From: Streptomyces albiflavescens
Lineage (GTDB): Bacteria > Actinomycetota > Actinomycetes > Streptomycetales > Streptomycetaceae
Length of the DNA stretch: 64,000 nt
Assembly: GCF_014645835.1 (NCBI RefSeq)
Contig: NZ_BMMM01000005.1
Location: 124,001-188,000 of the forward strand
Direction of reading: 5' to 3'
Shown: positions 45,227 to 53,801 of the stretch, one piece after another
How the letters are laid out: the number at the start of each line of letters is the position of its first letter
How positions within the stretch are numbered: position 1 is the stretch's first letter
Position numbers and translations under genes: made by a program
The notes under the pieces: model-generated
Told to the model about the DNA's origin: nothing
Databases searched by the model: none
Seen by the model: the letters and a program-made list of their open reading frames with translations, nothing else

Positions 45227-46207
45227 ATGCGTACTCGCCCCCCACAAAGGCACACCCGCCTCCTGGCCCTGACGGCGGCGGCGACAGCCGCCCTGGCCCT
45301 CACCACCGTGCTCGTCCTGCCGCAGTCCGCGGGAGCCGCCGAGTCCTCCCCGGTCGGTTTCGGCGCCGGGACCACCGGCGGCGGCAGCGCGACCACCGTC
45401 ACCGTCAGCACCCTCGACGCCTTCAAGACGGCCGTCACCGGCAACGCGGCCAAGGTGGTCAAGGTCAACGGCCTGATCTCGCTCAGCGGTCAGGTCGACA
45501 TCGGCTCCAACACCACGGTCCTGGGCGTCGGTTCGTCGTCCGGGTTCACCGGCGGCGGGCTGCGCCTGAAGAAGGTGACCAATGTCGTCGTCCGCAACCT
45601 GAACATCAGCAAGCCGGTCGCGCCGGCCGACGGCATCACCGTCCAGGCGTCGACGAAGGTGTGGATCGACCACAACGCGTTCTCGGCGGACCGCGACCAC
45701 GACAAGGACTACTACGACGGTCTGCTCGACATCAATCACGGCTCCGACTACGTCACCGTGTCCTGGAACACCTTCAAGGACCACTACAAGGGCTCACTCG
45801 TCGGGCACAGCGACAACAACGCGAGTGAGGACACCGGGCATCTGCGAGTGACGTACCACCACAACTACTTCAGCAACGTCTACTCGCGCATCCCCAGCCT
45901 GCGCTTCGGCACCGGCCACTTCTACGACAACTACGTCGCCGGAGCAGAGACGGCCGTCCACTCGCGCATGGGTGCCCAGATGCTCGTCGAGAACAACGTC
46001 TTCCGTTCCACGAAGGTCGCCGTCACCACGAACCGGGACAGCGACGTGGACGGTTACGCCAACCTGCGCGGCAACGATCTGGGCGGGGCCGCCACCGAGA
46101 TCTCGCAGGTCGGCAGCTTCACCACCCCGCCCTACAGCTACACCGCCGAGCCGGCCTCGACTGTCGTCGCCTCGGTGACGTCCGGCGCGGGCGCCGGGAA
46201 GCTCTGA
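45227..46207 (+). CDS. Secreted pectate lyase, family PL1
   Basis: 326 aa from ATG 45227. A signal peptide ends near SAGAAES. The parallel beta-helix shows VWIDHNAFSADRDHDKDYYD (calcium aspartates), ITVQAS and the catalytic VYSRIPSLRFGTGHFYDNYV (RxPxxR-type loop). It cleaves polygalacturonate by beta-elimination outside the cell. It leads a two-gene unit with the PL3 lyase 31 bp downstream. Confidence 0.93.
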   Translation: MRTRPPQRHTRLLALTAAATAALALTTVLVLPQSAGAAESSPVGFGAGTTGGGSATTVTVSTLDAFKTAVTGNAAKVVKVNGLISLSGQVDIGSNTTVLGVGSSSGFTGGGLRLKKVTNVVVRNLNISKPVAPADGITVQASTKVWIDHNAFSADRDHDKDYYDGLLDINHGSDYVTVSWNTFKDHYKGSLVGHSDNNASEDTGHLRVTYHHNYFSNVYSRIPSLRFGTGHFYDNYVAGAETAVHSRMGAQMLVENNVFRSTKVAVTTNRDSDVDGYANLRGNDLGGAATEISQVGSFTTPPYSYTAEPASTVVASVTSGAGAGKL

Positions 46208-46238
46208 CCACCCCCCACCTGGAAGAAGGCATCGGGAC

Positions 46239-47045
46239 ATGACTTCACCGGTACGTCCGCGCGCCCGTCGGCGCGCGCTCACCGGCACATTGACCGCACT
46301 CGGCCTCTCGGCCGCCATGATCATGACGGATGGCGCCCTGTCTCCGGCGAATGCTGCCACCTGGCCCACGGCGAACGGCAGCCAGGCGGTCTCCTCCACC
46401 ATCTCGGTCTCCGGCACCAAGGACTACGGGATGAAGCGCCTCTACGGAACCGGTGACCTGGGCAGCGGTAGCCAGGACGAGGACCAGGGGCCGATCCTGG
46501 AACTGGCCGCGGGCACCGTTCTGAAGAACGTCATCATCGGTTCTCCCGCCGCGGACGGCATCCACTGTCTGGGCAGCTGCACGCTGCAGAACGTCTGGTG
46601 GGAGGACGTCGGTGAGGACGCGGCGACGTTCCTGGGCTCCTCGTCGTCCAACGTGTACACCGTCTCCGGCGGTGGCGCGAAGGAAGCCGGCGACAAAGTG
46701 TTCCAGTTCAACGGCGCCGGAACGCTGAACGTCTCGAACTTCGCGGTGCAGAACTTCGGCACCTTCGTCCGCTCATGCGGCAACTGCAAGACGCAGTACA
46801 AGCGGACGATCAACCTCAACACGATCGAGGCGACCTACAAGGGAAGCCGGATCGTCGGCATCAACACCAACTACGGCGACAGCGCGACCCTGAAGGCCAT
46901 CAAGATCGTCGGAGACACCAGCAAGAAGATCATCCCCTGCCAGAAGTACATCGGCAACAACACCGGTGCGGAGCCGACCAAGAACGGCACCGGCCCTGAC
47001 AGCACGTACTGCAAGTACGCGACCTCCGACATCACCTACGGCTGA
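46239..47045 (+). CDS. Secreted pectate lyase, family PL3
   Basis: 268 aa. A signal peptide ends at SPANAAT. The PL3 signature ADGIHCLGSCTLQNVWWEDV GEDAATF is present (calcium and catalytic region), with conserved cysteine pairs. It follows the PL1 gene closely, so both enzymes are likely made together to attack pectin. A terminator follows. Confidence 0.93.
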   Translation: MTSPVRPRARRRALTGTLTALGLSAAMIMTDGALSPANAATWPTANGSQAVSSTISVSGTKDYGMKRLYGTGDLGSGSQDEDQGPILELAAGTVLKNVIIGSPAADGIHCLGSCTLQNVWWEDVGEDAATFLGSSSSNVYTVSGGGAKEAGDKVFQFNGAGTLNVSNFAVQNFGTFVRSCGNCKTQYKRTINLNTIEATYKGSRIVGINTNYGDSATLKAIKIVGDTSKKIIPCQKYIGNNTGAEPTKNGTGPDSTYCKYATSDITYG

Positions 47046-47058
47046 CGGTTCTTCCCCA

Positions 47059-47101
47059 GCGGCTGAACGGACCGGCCCCCCACGCCGGTTCGTTCAGCCG
47101 C
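47059..47101 (+). terminator. Rho-independent terminator after the pectate lyase operon
   Basis: GCGGCTGAACG (47059-47069) pairs with CGTTCAGCCGC (47091-47101), extended inward by ACCGGC/GCCGGT with one mismatch. It ends the PL1-PL3 unit. Confidence 0.85.
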
Positions 47102-47375
47102 ATGCCGGTTTCGGACGGGGCACCTCGGTGAGGTGGCGACGCGCGCGACGGCAGGTCTGTCGGCCAGGGGAAAGCCAAGGGAGCCCCGATACCCGTCATC
47201 GGCCTGCCGATGCGAGGGCAGGGCTACCGGGATTCATTCGCAGTGCGCCGGCGTTCACGCCGGTGGTGAAGCGAATCTGGATGTGGCGACGCGGAGCGTC
47301 GCCGCATCGTTGCGGCGGAGCTGGATTCAGCTGATGCGCGGCGGGTTGTCAGTGGCTGGTGTTAGCGTCCGGGTC

Positions 47376-48599
47376 GTGTGGCTTCGGTATGCCTTCCGCC
47401 TCGACCCGACATCGGGTCAGCGCCTCGCGCTGGCCCGGGCGTTCGGGTGCGCGCGGGTGGTGTACAACGACGCGATCGCAGCACGGGAGCGGGCGCGGGC
47501 GGCGGGGGAGGCGTTTGTCACCTCGGCGGTGCTGTCGAAGACGCTGGTCACCGAGGCGAAGAAGACCCGTGAGCGGCACTGGCTGGGCGAGGTGTCGGCG
47601 GTGGTGCTGCAGCAGTCGCTGCGGGACGTGGAGACCGCCTACCGCAACTTCTTCGCCTCCCTCAAAGGGGAGCGCACGGGGCCGAAGGTGGGTGCGCCGA
47701 GGTTCAAGTCGCGCAAGGATGCCCGTCAGTCGATCCGGTTCACCGCGAACGCCCGCTGGAAGATCACTGAGGTCGGGCGACTGCTGCTGCCGAAGATCGG
47801 TGAGGTGCGGGTGCGATGGTCGCGTGTCCTGCCCTCAGTCCCCTCCAGCGTCACCGTGATCCGTGACGCGGCGGGCCGGTACTTCGCCTCCTTCGTCATC
47901 GACACCGACCCGGCCGTGGATCTGGAGCGGATGCCCCACGCCGGCCAGAGCATCGGCATCGACCTCGGGCTGGCCCACTTCGCCGTGCTGTCCGACGGCA
48001 CGAAGATCGACAGTCCCCGGTTTCTGCGCCGGGCGGAGAAGAAGCTGAAGAAGGCTCAGCGGGAGCTGTCCCGCAAACAGAACGGATCGAACAACCGCAA
48101 CAAGGCCCGTCTGAAGGTGGCCCGCGCGCACGCGCAGGTGGCCGACGCGCGCCGCGAATTCCATCACCAGCTCTCCACGAAGCTGATCCGCGAGAACCAA
48201 GCGGTCGCCGTGGAAGACCTGGCAGTGAAAGGGCTCGCGCGCACCCAACTGGCCAAGTCGATCCATGACGCGGGCTGGTCCCAGTTCGTGAACATGCTCG
48301 CCTACAAGGCCACCCGGTACGGCCGCACCTTCATCAAGATCGGACGATTCGAGCCCACCAGCCAGGTGTGCTCCGCCTGCGGGCACCACGACGGGCCCAA
48401 ACCCCTCGACGTGCGGGAATGGACCTGCACCGCCTGCGGCACAGTCCACGACCGCGACCACAACGCCGCGAAGAATGTGAAGCAGGCCGCCGGACTGGCG
48501 GTTGCAGCCTGTGGAGCGCCGGTAAGACCAGAACCCGTTCTGGCACAGCGCGACGAAGCAGGAAGCCACGGAAGCCCGCCCGATGCCCGTGCCGCGTAG
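47376..48599 (+). CDS. tnpB: TnpB, RNA-guided nuclease of an IS200/IS605-group element
   Basis: 407 aa if GTG 47376 is the start; ATG 47334 is an alternative. RuvC motifs are intact: D196 in GIDLGL, E280 in AVEDLAVKGL and D361 in HDRDHNAAKN. The zinc finger CSACGHHD ... CTACG lies between. TnpB is guided by an RNA made from the right end of the element and cuts at sites next to the element's target motif. No HUH transposase (TnpA) is adjacent, so this is a TnpB-only element whose movement needs help. Two relics of the same group lie at 53.8 and 63.5 kb. Confidence 0.92.
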   Translation: MWLRYAFRLDPTSGQRLALARAFGCARVVYNDAIAARERARAAGEAFVTSAVLSKTLVTEAKKTRERHWLGEVSAVVLQQSLRDVETAYRNFFASLKGERTGPKVGAPRFKSRKDARQSIRFTANARWKITEVGRLLLPKIGEVRVRWSRVLPSVPSSVTVIRDAAGRYFASFVIDTDPAVDLERMPHAGQSIGIDLGLAHFAVLSDGTKIDSPRFLRRAEKKLKKAQRELSRKQNGSNNRNKARLKVARAHAQVADARREFHHQLSTKLIRENQAVAVEDLAVKGLARTQLAKSIHDAGWSQFVNMLAYKATRYGRTFIKIGRFEPTSQVCSACGHHDGPKPLDVREWTCTACGTVHDRDHNAAKNVKQAAGLAVAACGAPVRPEPVLAQRDEAGSHGSPPDARAA

Positions 48600-48659
48600 C
48601 GGCACAGCACCGAGCGAGCAGGCCAGAATCTCCCTCCTTCAGGAGGGAGAGCAAGTCAA
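48480..48659 (+). ncRNA. Predicted omega/reRNA of the TnpB element
   Basis: In TnpB systems the guide RNA is made from the 3' part of tnpB through the right end, with the guide taken from the flank. Here the 3' end of tnpB, the untranslated 48600-48659 and the terminal hairpin fit that layout. The guide would then begin at 48660. The 5' boundary is approximate. Confidence 0.45.
48626..48659 (+). repeat. TnpB right end, copy 1
   Basis: It begins GAATC, forms a CTCCCTCC/GGAGGGAG stem and ends AGTCAA. Copies 2 and 3 have the same plan (GAATC, stem, GTCAA) with different stem bases. Confidence 0.75.
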
Positions 48660-49286
48660 TTCGCCACCGGACCGCTCCGGCACGGGCTGAGTCAGGGCAC
48701 TCGCACCACCATGCGCGACGGCCTGGCCCTGCCTTCCGCACGGTGGAAGCAGCACCGACTGGTCGAAGAACGCACCGCGGCGCACATCCGCCCCTTCACC
48801 GTCCAAGACCGCCAAAAGAATGCTTTCCTCGTCTCCGGCACCGAGGTCCTCTTCCTTCCCGAGGCCTTCCCCCGGCTCGAGGGCGTCACCGTCTACAACG
48901 GCTGGTTCCCGGCGCTCAGCCGCCCCGCCACTGTGCTGTCCGCGCTCGCCGGCGCCGCGGCACACCATCCCGGCGGCCGCCGGCTGATCGACACCCTGAC
49001 CCGTCCCTTCATCGGGCCACCCGGCGGACCGGACACCGCGGAACGCGCAAGGTCCCGCACCTACGTCGTCGCTGCGGCCTCTGGCGCCCCAGGTGGTTCT
49101 CCGCTCGCCGAAGTCCGCCTCGAAGGCCCCAGCATCTACAACCTCACCGGCGAACTCATGGCCTTCGCCGCCGACCAACTCGCCACCGGAGCCGGCTTCA
49201 CCCCCGGGGTCGTCTCCCCCGCCGACGCCTTCGGCCTCGACACACTGCGCCAGGGCTGTGCCCGCATCGGACTCACACCCGTCTGA
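48660..49286 (+). pseudogene. C-terminal part of a saccharopine dehydrogenase-like protein, cut by the TnpB element
   Basis: The frame is open from the first base after the element's right end (FATGPLRHGLSQGTRTTMRD) to the stop at 49286. The protein contains TEVLFLPEAFPRLEGV, TYVVAAASG and EVRLEGPSIYNLTGELMAFA followed by AFGLD, matching the C-terminal half of saccharopine dehydrogenase-like (trans-acting enoyl reductase type) proteins. The N-terminal NAD-binding half is not found on the other side of the element. ATG 48711 could still allow a fragment to be made. Confidence 0.7.
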
Positions 49287-49720
49287 TCCAGCGCCCGTAC
49301 ACGGCACCCCACCTGGGGTGATGCGACAGCGCACGACGCCGTCACGAACCAAAGAGAACGTCGCTGCCCCGCGCCTCCGGCCAAAGCGCCGCCCCCGGGC
49401 GGTGTTACGCACTTTCGGGTGTGCAGAAGGCAGATGGCGGGGCGGCGCGGGCCGTCGAGGGGTGGGGGGTGGCCAGTGCTGGAGCGGCCGGGGGGAGGTG
49501 CCGGTGTGCCGGCGCGGTGCGTTCACTACATATATGGACGTTACAACCGACAGTGACGGAAATGTGGACAATTCGTAACACCCTTCACGCCTCGCTCACA
49601 TTCACAGGAGGGGGCGGCAGATTGCGGGCACTCGGCCACCGGGCCGGGACCCGCACCCACCGGACCCGCGGCATTCACGTGCCGGAACACGGGTCTGCCG
49701 CAACGAAACGAGGGGCAACC
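49287..49720. other. Intergenic region upstream of the lamin-tail gene
   Basis: No gene was recognised. It contains an A/T-rich block (about 49524-49570, CTACATATATGG, GTAACACC) that may hold a promoter, then GAGGGG before TTG 49721. Some plus frames stay open here but start without an SD and have low family likeness. Confidence 0.4.
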
Positions 49721-50302
49721 TTGTCCGCTTCCCTGTCTGTCACCGCCCGCCGCGCGGCCGCTGCCGCCCTGGCGGCCGGCGCCCTGGTCGGCGCCGGTGC
49801 CGCGTCGGCCGCCGCCGACAACGGCGCGCACCGGTACGGCCCGTACGTGGAGATCAGCAGCGTGCAGTACAACTCCCCGGGCCACGACAACCGCAGCATC
49901 CGTTCCCTGAACAGGGAGTGGGTCGACGTCACCAACACCTCCCGCCGCAGCGTGAACCTCGACGGCTGGACGCTGTCCGGCGAGGACGGCCACACCTACA
50001 CCTTCCACCACTACCGTCTGGAGGGCCGCGCAACCGTCCGTATCCACACCGGCATCGGCCGCGACAGCGACCGCGACCTCTACCAGGACCGCTACGACTA
50101 CGTGTGGGACAACTACTCCGACACCGCCACCCTCCGCAACGACCGCGGCCGCGTCATCGACACCGCCTCCTGGGGCGACGAGCGCCGCGACCACGACGGG
50201 CGCCGCAGCGGCGACTGGCGCGAGGACGGCCGCGACTGGCAGGACCGTCATGAGGGGCGCGAGGACCGTCGCGACTGGCAGGACCGTCACGAAGGGGCGT
50301 GA
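49721..50302 (+). CDS. Secreted lamin-tail domain (LTD) protein
   Basis: 193 aa from TTG 49721 with SD GAGGGG. A signal peptide ends near AASAAADN. The LTD fold shows VEISSVQYNSPG, EWVDVTNTSRRSVNLDGWTL and VRIHTGIG ... YVWDNYSDTATLRNDRGRVI. The C terminus is a charged imperfect repeat (DWREDGRDWQDRHEGREDRR) made by tandem DNA repeats. LTD proteins are common in Streptomyces secretomes and may bind surfaces or nucleic acids; function is unknown. Confidence 0.85.
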   Translation: MSASLSVTARRAAAAALAAGALVGAGAASAAADNGAHRYGPYVEISSVQYNSPGHDNRSIRSLNREWVDVTNTSRRSVNLDGWTLSGEDGHTYTFHHYRLEGRATVRIHTGIGRDSDRDLYQDRYDYVWDNYSDTATLRNDRGRVIDTASWGDERRDHDGRRSGDWREDGRDWQDRHEGREDRRDWQDRHEGA

Positions 50303-50358
50303 GGGCGGCCGCCGCGGGCGGGCCGGGGCGGTGAACTAGCCACTGCCCGCGTCCGCGA

Positions 50359-50394
50359 GGGGCGTGCCCCGGGCCACCGCCCGGGGCACGCCCC
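50359..50394 (+). terminator. Rho-independent terminator after the lamin-tail gene
   Basis: GGGGCGTGCCCCGGG (50359-50373) pairs with its complement at 50380-50394 around a 6-nt loop and is followed by CTTCTTTT. Confidence 0.9.
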
Positions 50395-50595
50395 CTTCTT
50401 TTCTGCGCCGGGCCGTGAGGACACGGCGTGCCGGACCCGGGCCGGACCGCGGACGGGACGGCGCGGGAGCCGCGGGAGTGGCGGGCGCCCTGATGTGCCC
50501 CGATGCCGGCCGGGTTCGCGGCGGCGTCCCGCGCAGCCGCCGTCCGGCACGAGCCGCTCCTCATCCGGCGGGCCGCCGTGCGGCAGGATGAGGCC

Positions 50596-50925
50596 ATGAG
50601 CGTAGTCAAGATCAACGTACTGGCCGTGCCCGCCGAGCAGCGGGAGACCCTGGAGAAGCGCTTCGCCTCCCGCGCCCATGCCGTGGAGAGCTCCGACGGG
50701 TTCGAGTGGTTCGAACTCCTGCGCCCCCTCGAAGGCACCGACAACTACCTCGTCTACACGCGCTGGCGTGACGAGGACTCCTTCCAGGCCTGGATGGAGG
50801 GCCCCATGAAGGCGGCCCACCAGGGCGGTGACGCGCAGGGCGGCGAGCGTTCCAGGCCGGCGGCGAGCGGGTCCACGCTGTGGTCCTTCGAGGTCGTGCA
50901 GCAGGCGGCGCCGGCCCGCCCGTAG
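50596..50925 (+). CDS. MhuD/IsdG-type heme-degrading monooxygenase
   Basis: 109 aa antibiotic-biosynthesis-monooxygenase fold. The heme-site residues known from MhuD are at the same positions: N7 (VVKIN), W66 (FQAWMEGP) and H75 (AAHQGG). It would open heme to release iron, using the ruffled-heme mechanism. SD is weak (GAGG). A run of three 26-bp repeats and a hairpin follow the gene. Confidence 0.85.
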   Translation: MSVVKINVLAVPAEQRETLEKRFASRAHAVESSDGFEWFELLRPLEGTDNYLVYTRWRDEDSFQAWMEGPMKAAHQGGDAQGGERSRPAASGSTLWSFEVVQQAAPARP

Positions 50926-50934
50926 AGCGGGTGC

Positions 50935-51012
50935 CCGGTGCCGCACCGGTGTGACGTACGCCGGTGCCGCACCGGGGTGACGTACGCCGGTGCCGCACCG
51001 GGCGTGACGCGC
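50935..51012. repeat. Three tandem copies of a 26-bp repeat
   Basis: The units at 50935-50960, 50961-50986 and 50987-51012 each start CCGGTGCCGCACCGG and contain GTGACG. They follow the stop of the MhuD-like gene by 9 bp. Confidence 0.9.
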
Positions 51013-51026
51013 GCCCGGTGCGGCAC
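50990..51026 (+). terminator. Terminator-like hairpin at the end of the 26-bp repeats
   Basis: GTGCCGCACCGGGC (50990-51003) pairs with GCCCGGTGCGGCAC (51013-51026) over a 9-nt loop. No U-run follows, so its strength as a terminator is uncertain. Confidence 0.65.
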
Positions 51027-51233
51027 CACGCTCCCACCAGCACATGAGCGCGCATGGCACCACCATGACCCAGGCCGGCCCCTTCGCCTTTCCCCGGCTC
51101 GGGGCGGCCATCCCAGATGACCTTTTTTCACGGTGAGTTGGTCAAGCCCTCCACTGGCCTGCCGCCGAGTACGGTCCGGCGGACGGCTGACGTGTGCGGC
51201 AGCAACGGTGAACTGCACTGCTCGGAGAGGGAG

Positions 51234-51833
51234 TTGGCTGAACAGCTGATCGGGCAACGCCCCACGCTTGAGGACGTGGCGCGCAGGGCAGGGGTGTCGA
51301 AGTCCACGGTGTCGCGGGTGGTCAACGGCGAGCCGAAGGTGCGGGCAGCAGTGGCCGAACGCATTCGAAAAGCGGTGGCGGAACTCGGCTATGTGCATCG
51401 CGGAGGCCTTGACCGCCTCGACGGCTACCGCGACGTCCTCCTGGACGCCCCGCCCCCACTGATCGCCGAAGGTGACTACACGCTGCAGGGCGGCGCTGAT
51501 GCCATGGCCCTGCTGCTCGATCAGATGCCGGATCTGGACGCGGTGTTCGTCGCCTCGGACCTGATGGCTTTTGGCGCACTGCGGACCCTGCGGGAGCGGG
51601 GGCGCACCGTGCCAGGGGATGTGGCCGTCGTCGGCTTCGGCAACCTCACGCCCCTCGCCGAGACCACGGAACCACCGCTCACGACGGTGCACCAGGACAT
51701 CGAGGAGAGGGGACGGCTGATGGCACGGCTTCTGTGCAGCCGGTCGGCGCACCAGCCCCTGCGGGGAGTCGGTCCCCGCTGTCTGCCGTCCGTGGTCACC
51801 CCCACGCGTCTGGTCCTGCGGAATTCGGCCTGA
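51234..51833 (+). pseudogene. LacI-family regulator with a large internal deletion
   Basis: An HTH/hinge region (TLEDVARRAGVSKSTVSRVV then NGEPKVRAAVAERIRKAVAE) is fused in frame to the end of the ligand domain (LDGYRDVLLDAP, DLDAVFVASDLMAFGALRTL, VPGDVAVVGFGN, PPLTTVHQDI). About 120 residues of the N-terminal ligand subdomain are missing. TTG 51234 is the likeliest start; 51117 would add an unrelated N terminus. A protein could still be made and bind DNA without ligand control. Confidence 0.7.
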
Positions 51834-51984
51834 GCGCCGGCTGTACTCAGGAACTGAACACACTGCCGACAGCAGCCCTGACGCTGCGCAGAGCAGAAAT
51901 TCGTCGGACATCGCATGAGCGGGCCGGCTCCGTCTCATGGCGGTGACGACCGAGACGGCTGCCCATCCGCGGTCCGGGCGTGGC

Positions 51985-52719
51985 TCAGGCAGTGCTGTCC
52001 GAGGTCGTTTCGGGTTTTGTGTGGAGGACGTCACGGGCCTGGTCCGCGGCGCGGGCGATGCTCTCGGAGACGAAGTCGAGGAAGCGGGCGATGTTCTCGA
52101 GGCGGACGGCGGCCGGGGTGCCGGGACCGAGGACGCCGACGCCCTGCCGTGCGGTCTCGGCGACCTGGGCGGTGCCGCGGGCGCTGGCCATCATGGACCG
52201 GTACCAGACGTCGTCGTCCACGACGTAGCGCTCGCGGCGGCCTTCGCCGCGTTCCCGGCGGACGAGGCCCTGGCTGTCGAGGAACGCGACGGCCTTGGAG
52301 ACGGACGCGGGGCTGACCTGGAGGCGCTGGACGAGTTCGGACGCGGTGAGGCTGCCCGTGTCACTGAGGCAGAGGCAGGCCAGCACCCTGGCCATCATCT
52401 GGGGCGTCCCCGACTGTATGAAGACGGTGGTGAGTGTCTCCTCGTACTCGGCCACGGCCTCGGCGTCGCGTCCGTGGGGCTGGGGGACCGACTCCGGCCC
52501 GCGGGAGGAGGCGGCCCTGCGCCGGTGGGCGCGGCGTTCGGTGGCGCGGTGGGCCAGGTCGGCGCGGTAGCCGGCGGGGCCGCCGTTGCGCATCACCTCA
52601 CGCGTGATCGTCGAGGTCGGACGGTCCAGGCGCCGGGCGATCTCGGCGTAGGGGAGGCTGTCGGCCAGCCCCAGCGCGATCTGCTGGCGTTCGGTCTGGG
52701 TGAGCCTGCCTCCCGGCAT
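51985..52719 (-). CDS. HTH regulator: HTH_38-type N terminus plus GbsR/MarR winged helix
   Basis: 244 aa with SD GAGGAG. Residues 4-45 are an IS30-like HTH (LTQTERQQIALGLADSLPYA followed by EIARRLDRPTSTITREV). Residues ~110-190 are a GbsR/MarR-type winged helix (GSLTASELVQRLQVSPASVS then KAVAFLDSQGLVRRERGEGR). The combination is found in Streptomyces regulators that lie divergent from DUF4097 genes, as here. The gap between them has repeated TTGCAA-like sites. Confidence 0.85.
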   Translation of the reverse strand: MPGGRLTQTERQQIALGLADSLPYAEIARRLDRPTSTITREVMRNGGPAGYRADLAHRATERRAHRRRAASSRGPESVPQPHGRDAEAVAEYEETLTTVFIQSGTPQMMARVLACLCLSDTGSLTASELVQRLQVSPASVSKAVAFLDSQGLVRRERGEGRRERYVVDDDVWYRSMMASARGTAQVAETARQGVGVLGPGTPAAVRLENIARFLDFVSESIARAADQARDVLHTKPETTSDSTA

Positions 52720-52782
52720 CGCGGTCTCCTCGGTGATCCCTCGTGGTGGTCTGCTCCCCCACTCTAGCGTTCACCCCTCACC

Positions 52783-52915
52783 CATTGCAATGATCGGAGC
52801 GATCGTCGTTGCGTTATCTGTGAGACCGTTGCAACAGTTTCCAGCGTTCTAGCTGCGGAGATATCAATTCTATGCAATGAGCATGTTGCTCGATTCTGGA
52901 AAGCAACGTAGCGTT
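52783..52915. promoter_or_regulatory. Cluster of TTGCAA-type sites between the HTH regulator and DUF4097 gene
   Basis: CATTGCAATG (52783-52792) and GTTGCAAC (52828-52835) are perfect palindromes. Related TATGCAATGA (about 52871), TGTTGCTC (about 52884) and AAGCAACG (about 52901) follow. The cluster is far more A/T rich than the flanks and lies between the divergent starts 52719 and 52955. Confidence 0.55.
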
Positions 52916-52954
52916 TCCTGAGTCAGAAACAACGAGCGAGCACGGGAGAGCACG

Positions 52955-53620
52955 ATGCAGACGTTCGACACCCCCGCCCCGATCTCCGCCGTCCTGGACA
53001 TCCCCGCCGGACGCATCCAGTTCATCGCCGCCGACCGCACCGACACCACCGTCGAGGTCCTGCCCGCCAACCCCGCCAAGAGCCGCGACGTCAAGACCGC
53101 CGGGCAGACCACCGTCGCCTACGCCGACGGCGTCCTGCGGATCCGCACCCCCGAGCCCAAAAACCAGCTCCTCGGCGCCTGCGGATCCCTTGAGGTCACC
53201 GTCCAGCTGCCCGCCGGCTCCCGCATCGAGGCCAAGACCGCCGGCTCCGAGCTCCGCGGTGTCGGCCGCCTCGGCGACGTCGCCTTCGAAGGCGCGTACC
53301 GCCAGATCAAGATCGACGAGGCCGCGAGCCTCCGCCTCATCGCGGCCGACGGCGACGTCGAGGTCAGCCGGCTCGGCGGCCCCGCGGACATCAGCACCGC
53401 ACGGGGCGACATCCGCATCACCGAGGCCGTGCGCGGCACGGTCACCCTGCGCACCCGGTCCGGCGACATTTCACTCGCCGCCGCCGCGGGCGTCTCGGCC
53501 GCCCTGGACGCCGGCACCGGCTACGGCCGCATCAGCAACGCCCTCAAGAACGACGGCACCGCCGAACTCGACATCCGCGCCACCACCTCCCACGGCGACA
53601 TCACCGCCCGCAGCCTCTAG
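52955..53620 (+). CDS. DUF4097-family beta-strand repeat protein
   Basis: 221 aa, no signal peptide. It consists of repeated short beta strands (IQFIAADRTDTTVEVLPANP, LRLIAADGDVEVSRLGGPAD, ADISTARGDIRITEAVRGTV, RTRSGDISLAAAAG) that build a right-handed helix-like fold. Function is unknown. It is probably controlled by the divergent HTH regulator. Confidence 0.88.
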   Translation: MQTFDTPAPISAVLDIPAGRIQFIAADRTDTTVEVLPANPAKSRDVKTAGQTTVAYADGVLRIRTPEPKNQLLGACGSLEVTVQLPAGSRIEAKTAGSELRGVGRLGDVAFEGAYRQIKIDEAASLRLIAADGDVEVSRLGGPADISTARGDIRITEAVRGTVTLRTRSGDISLAAAAGVSAALDAGTGYGRISNALKNDGTAELDIRATTSHGDITARSL

Positions 53621-53769
53621 GAGCAGACCCAGGACCATCCGGCCGGGCCCCGCGCGACCGCGATCCTGCCGGGTCGTCGCCGACGGCCCGGCCGTGCGTC
53701 CCCCCGGACCCGCGCTCCACGTGCAGGGCCTGCAGAAGCCGTCCAAGACGCCGCGACCAGGTGGAACAC

Positions 53770-53801
53770 TTGACGCTCCCCTCCCTGAAGAAAGGGGATT
53801 C
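53770..53801 (-). repeat. TnpB right end, copy 2
   Basis: On the minus strand it begins GAATC, has a CCCCTTTCTTCAGGGAGGGG stem and ends GCGTCAA at 53770, matching copies 1 and 3 in plan. Confidence 0.7.

Larger units (their letters stand above)
47230..48659 (+). mobile_element. TnpB-only IS200/IS605-type element (left end uncertain)
   Basis: The right end is set at 48659 by the conserved hairpin followed by AGTCAA. The left end is not certain: an imperfect hairpin, GATTCATTCGC ... GCGAATC around CGCCGGCGTTCACGCCGG (about 47233-47273), is a candidate subterminal structure. The interrupted gene resumes in frame at 48660. Confidence 0.6.

Noticed and set aside
50935..51012. CRISPR-like array
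   Set aside because: The repeats are directly tandem with no spacers and only three units.
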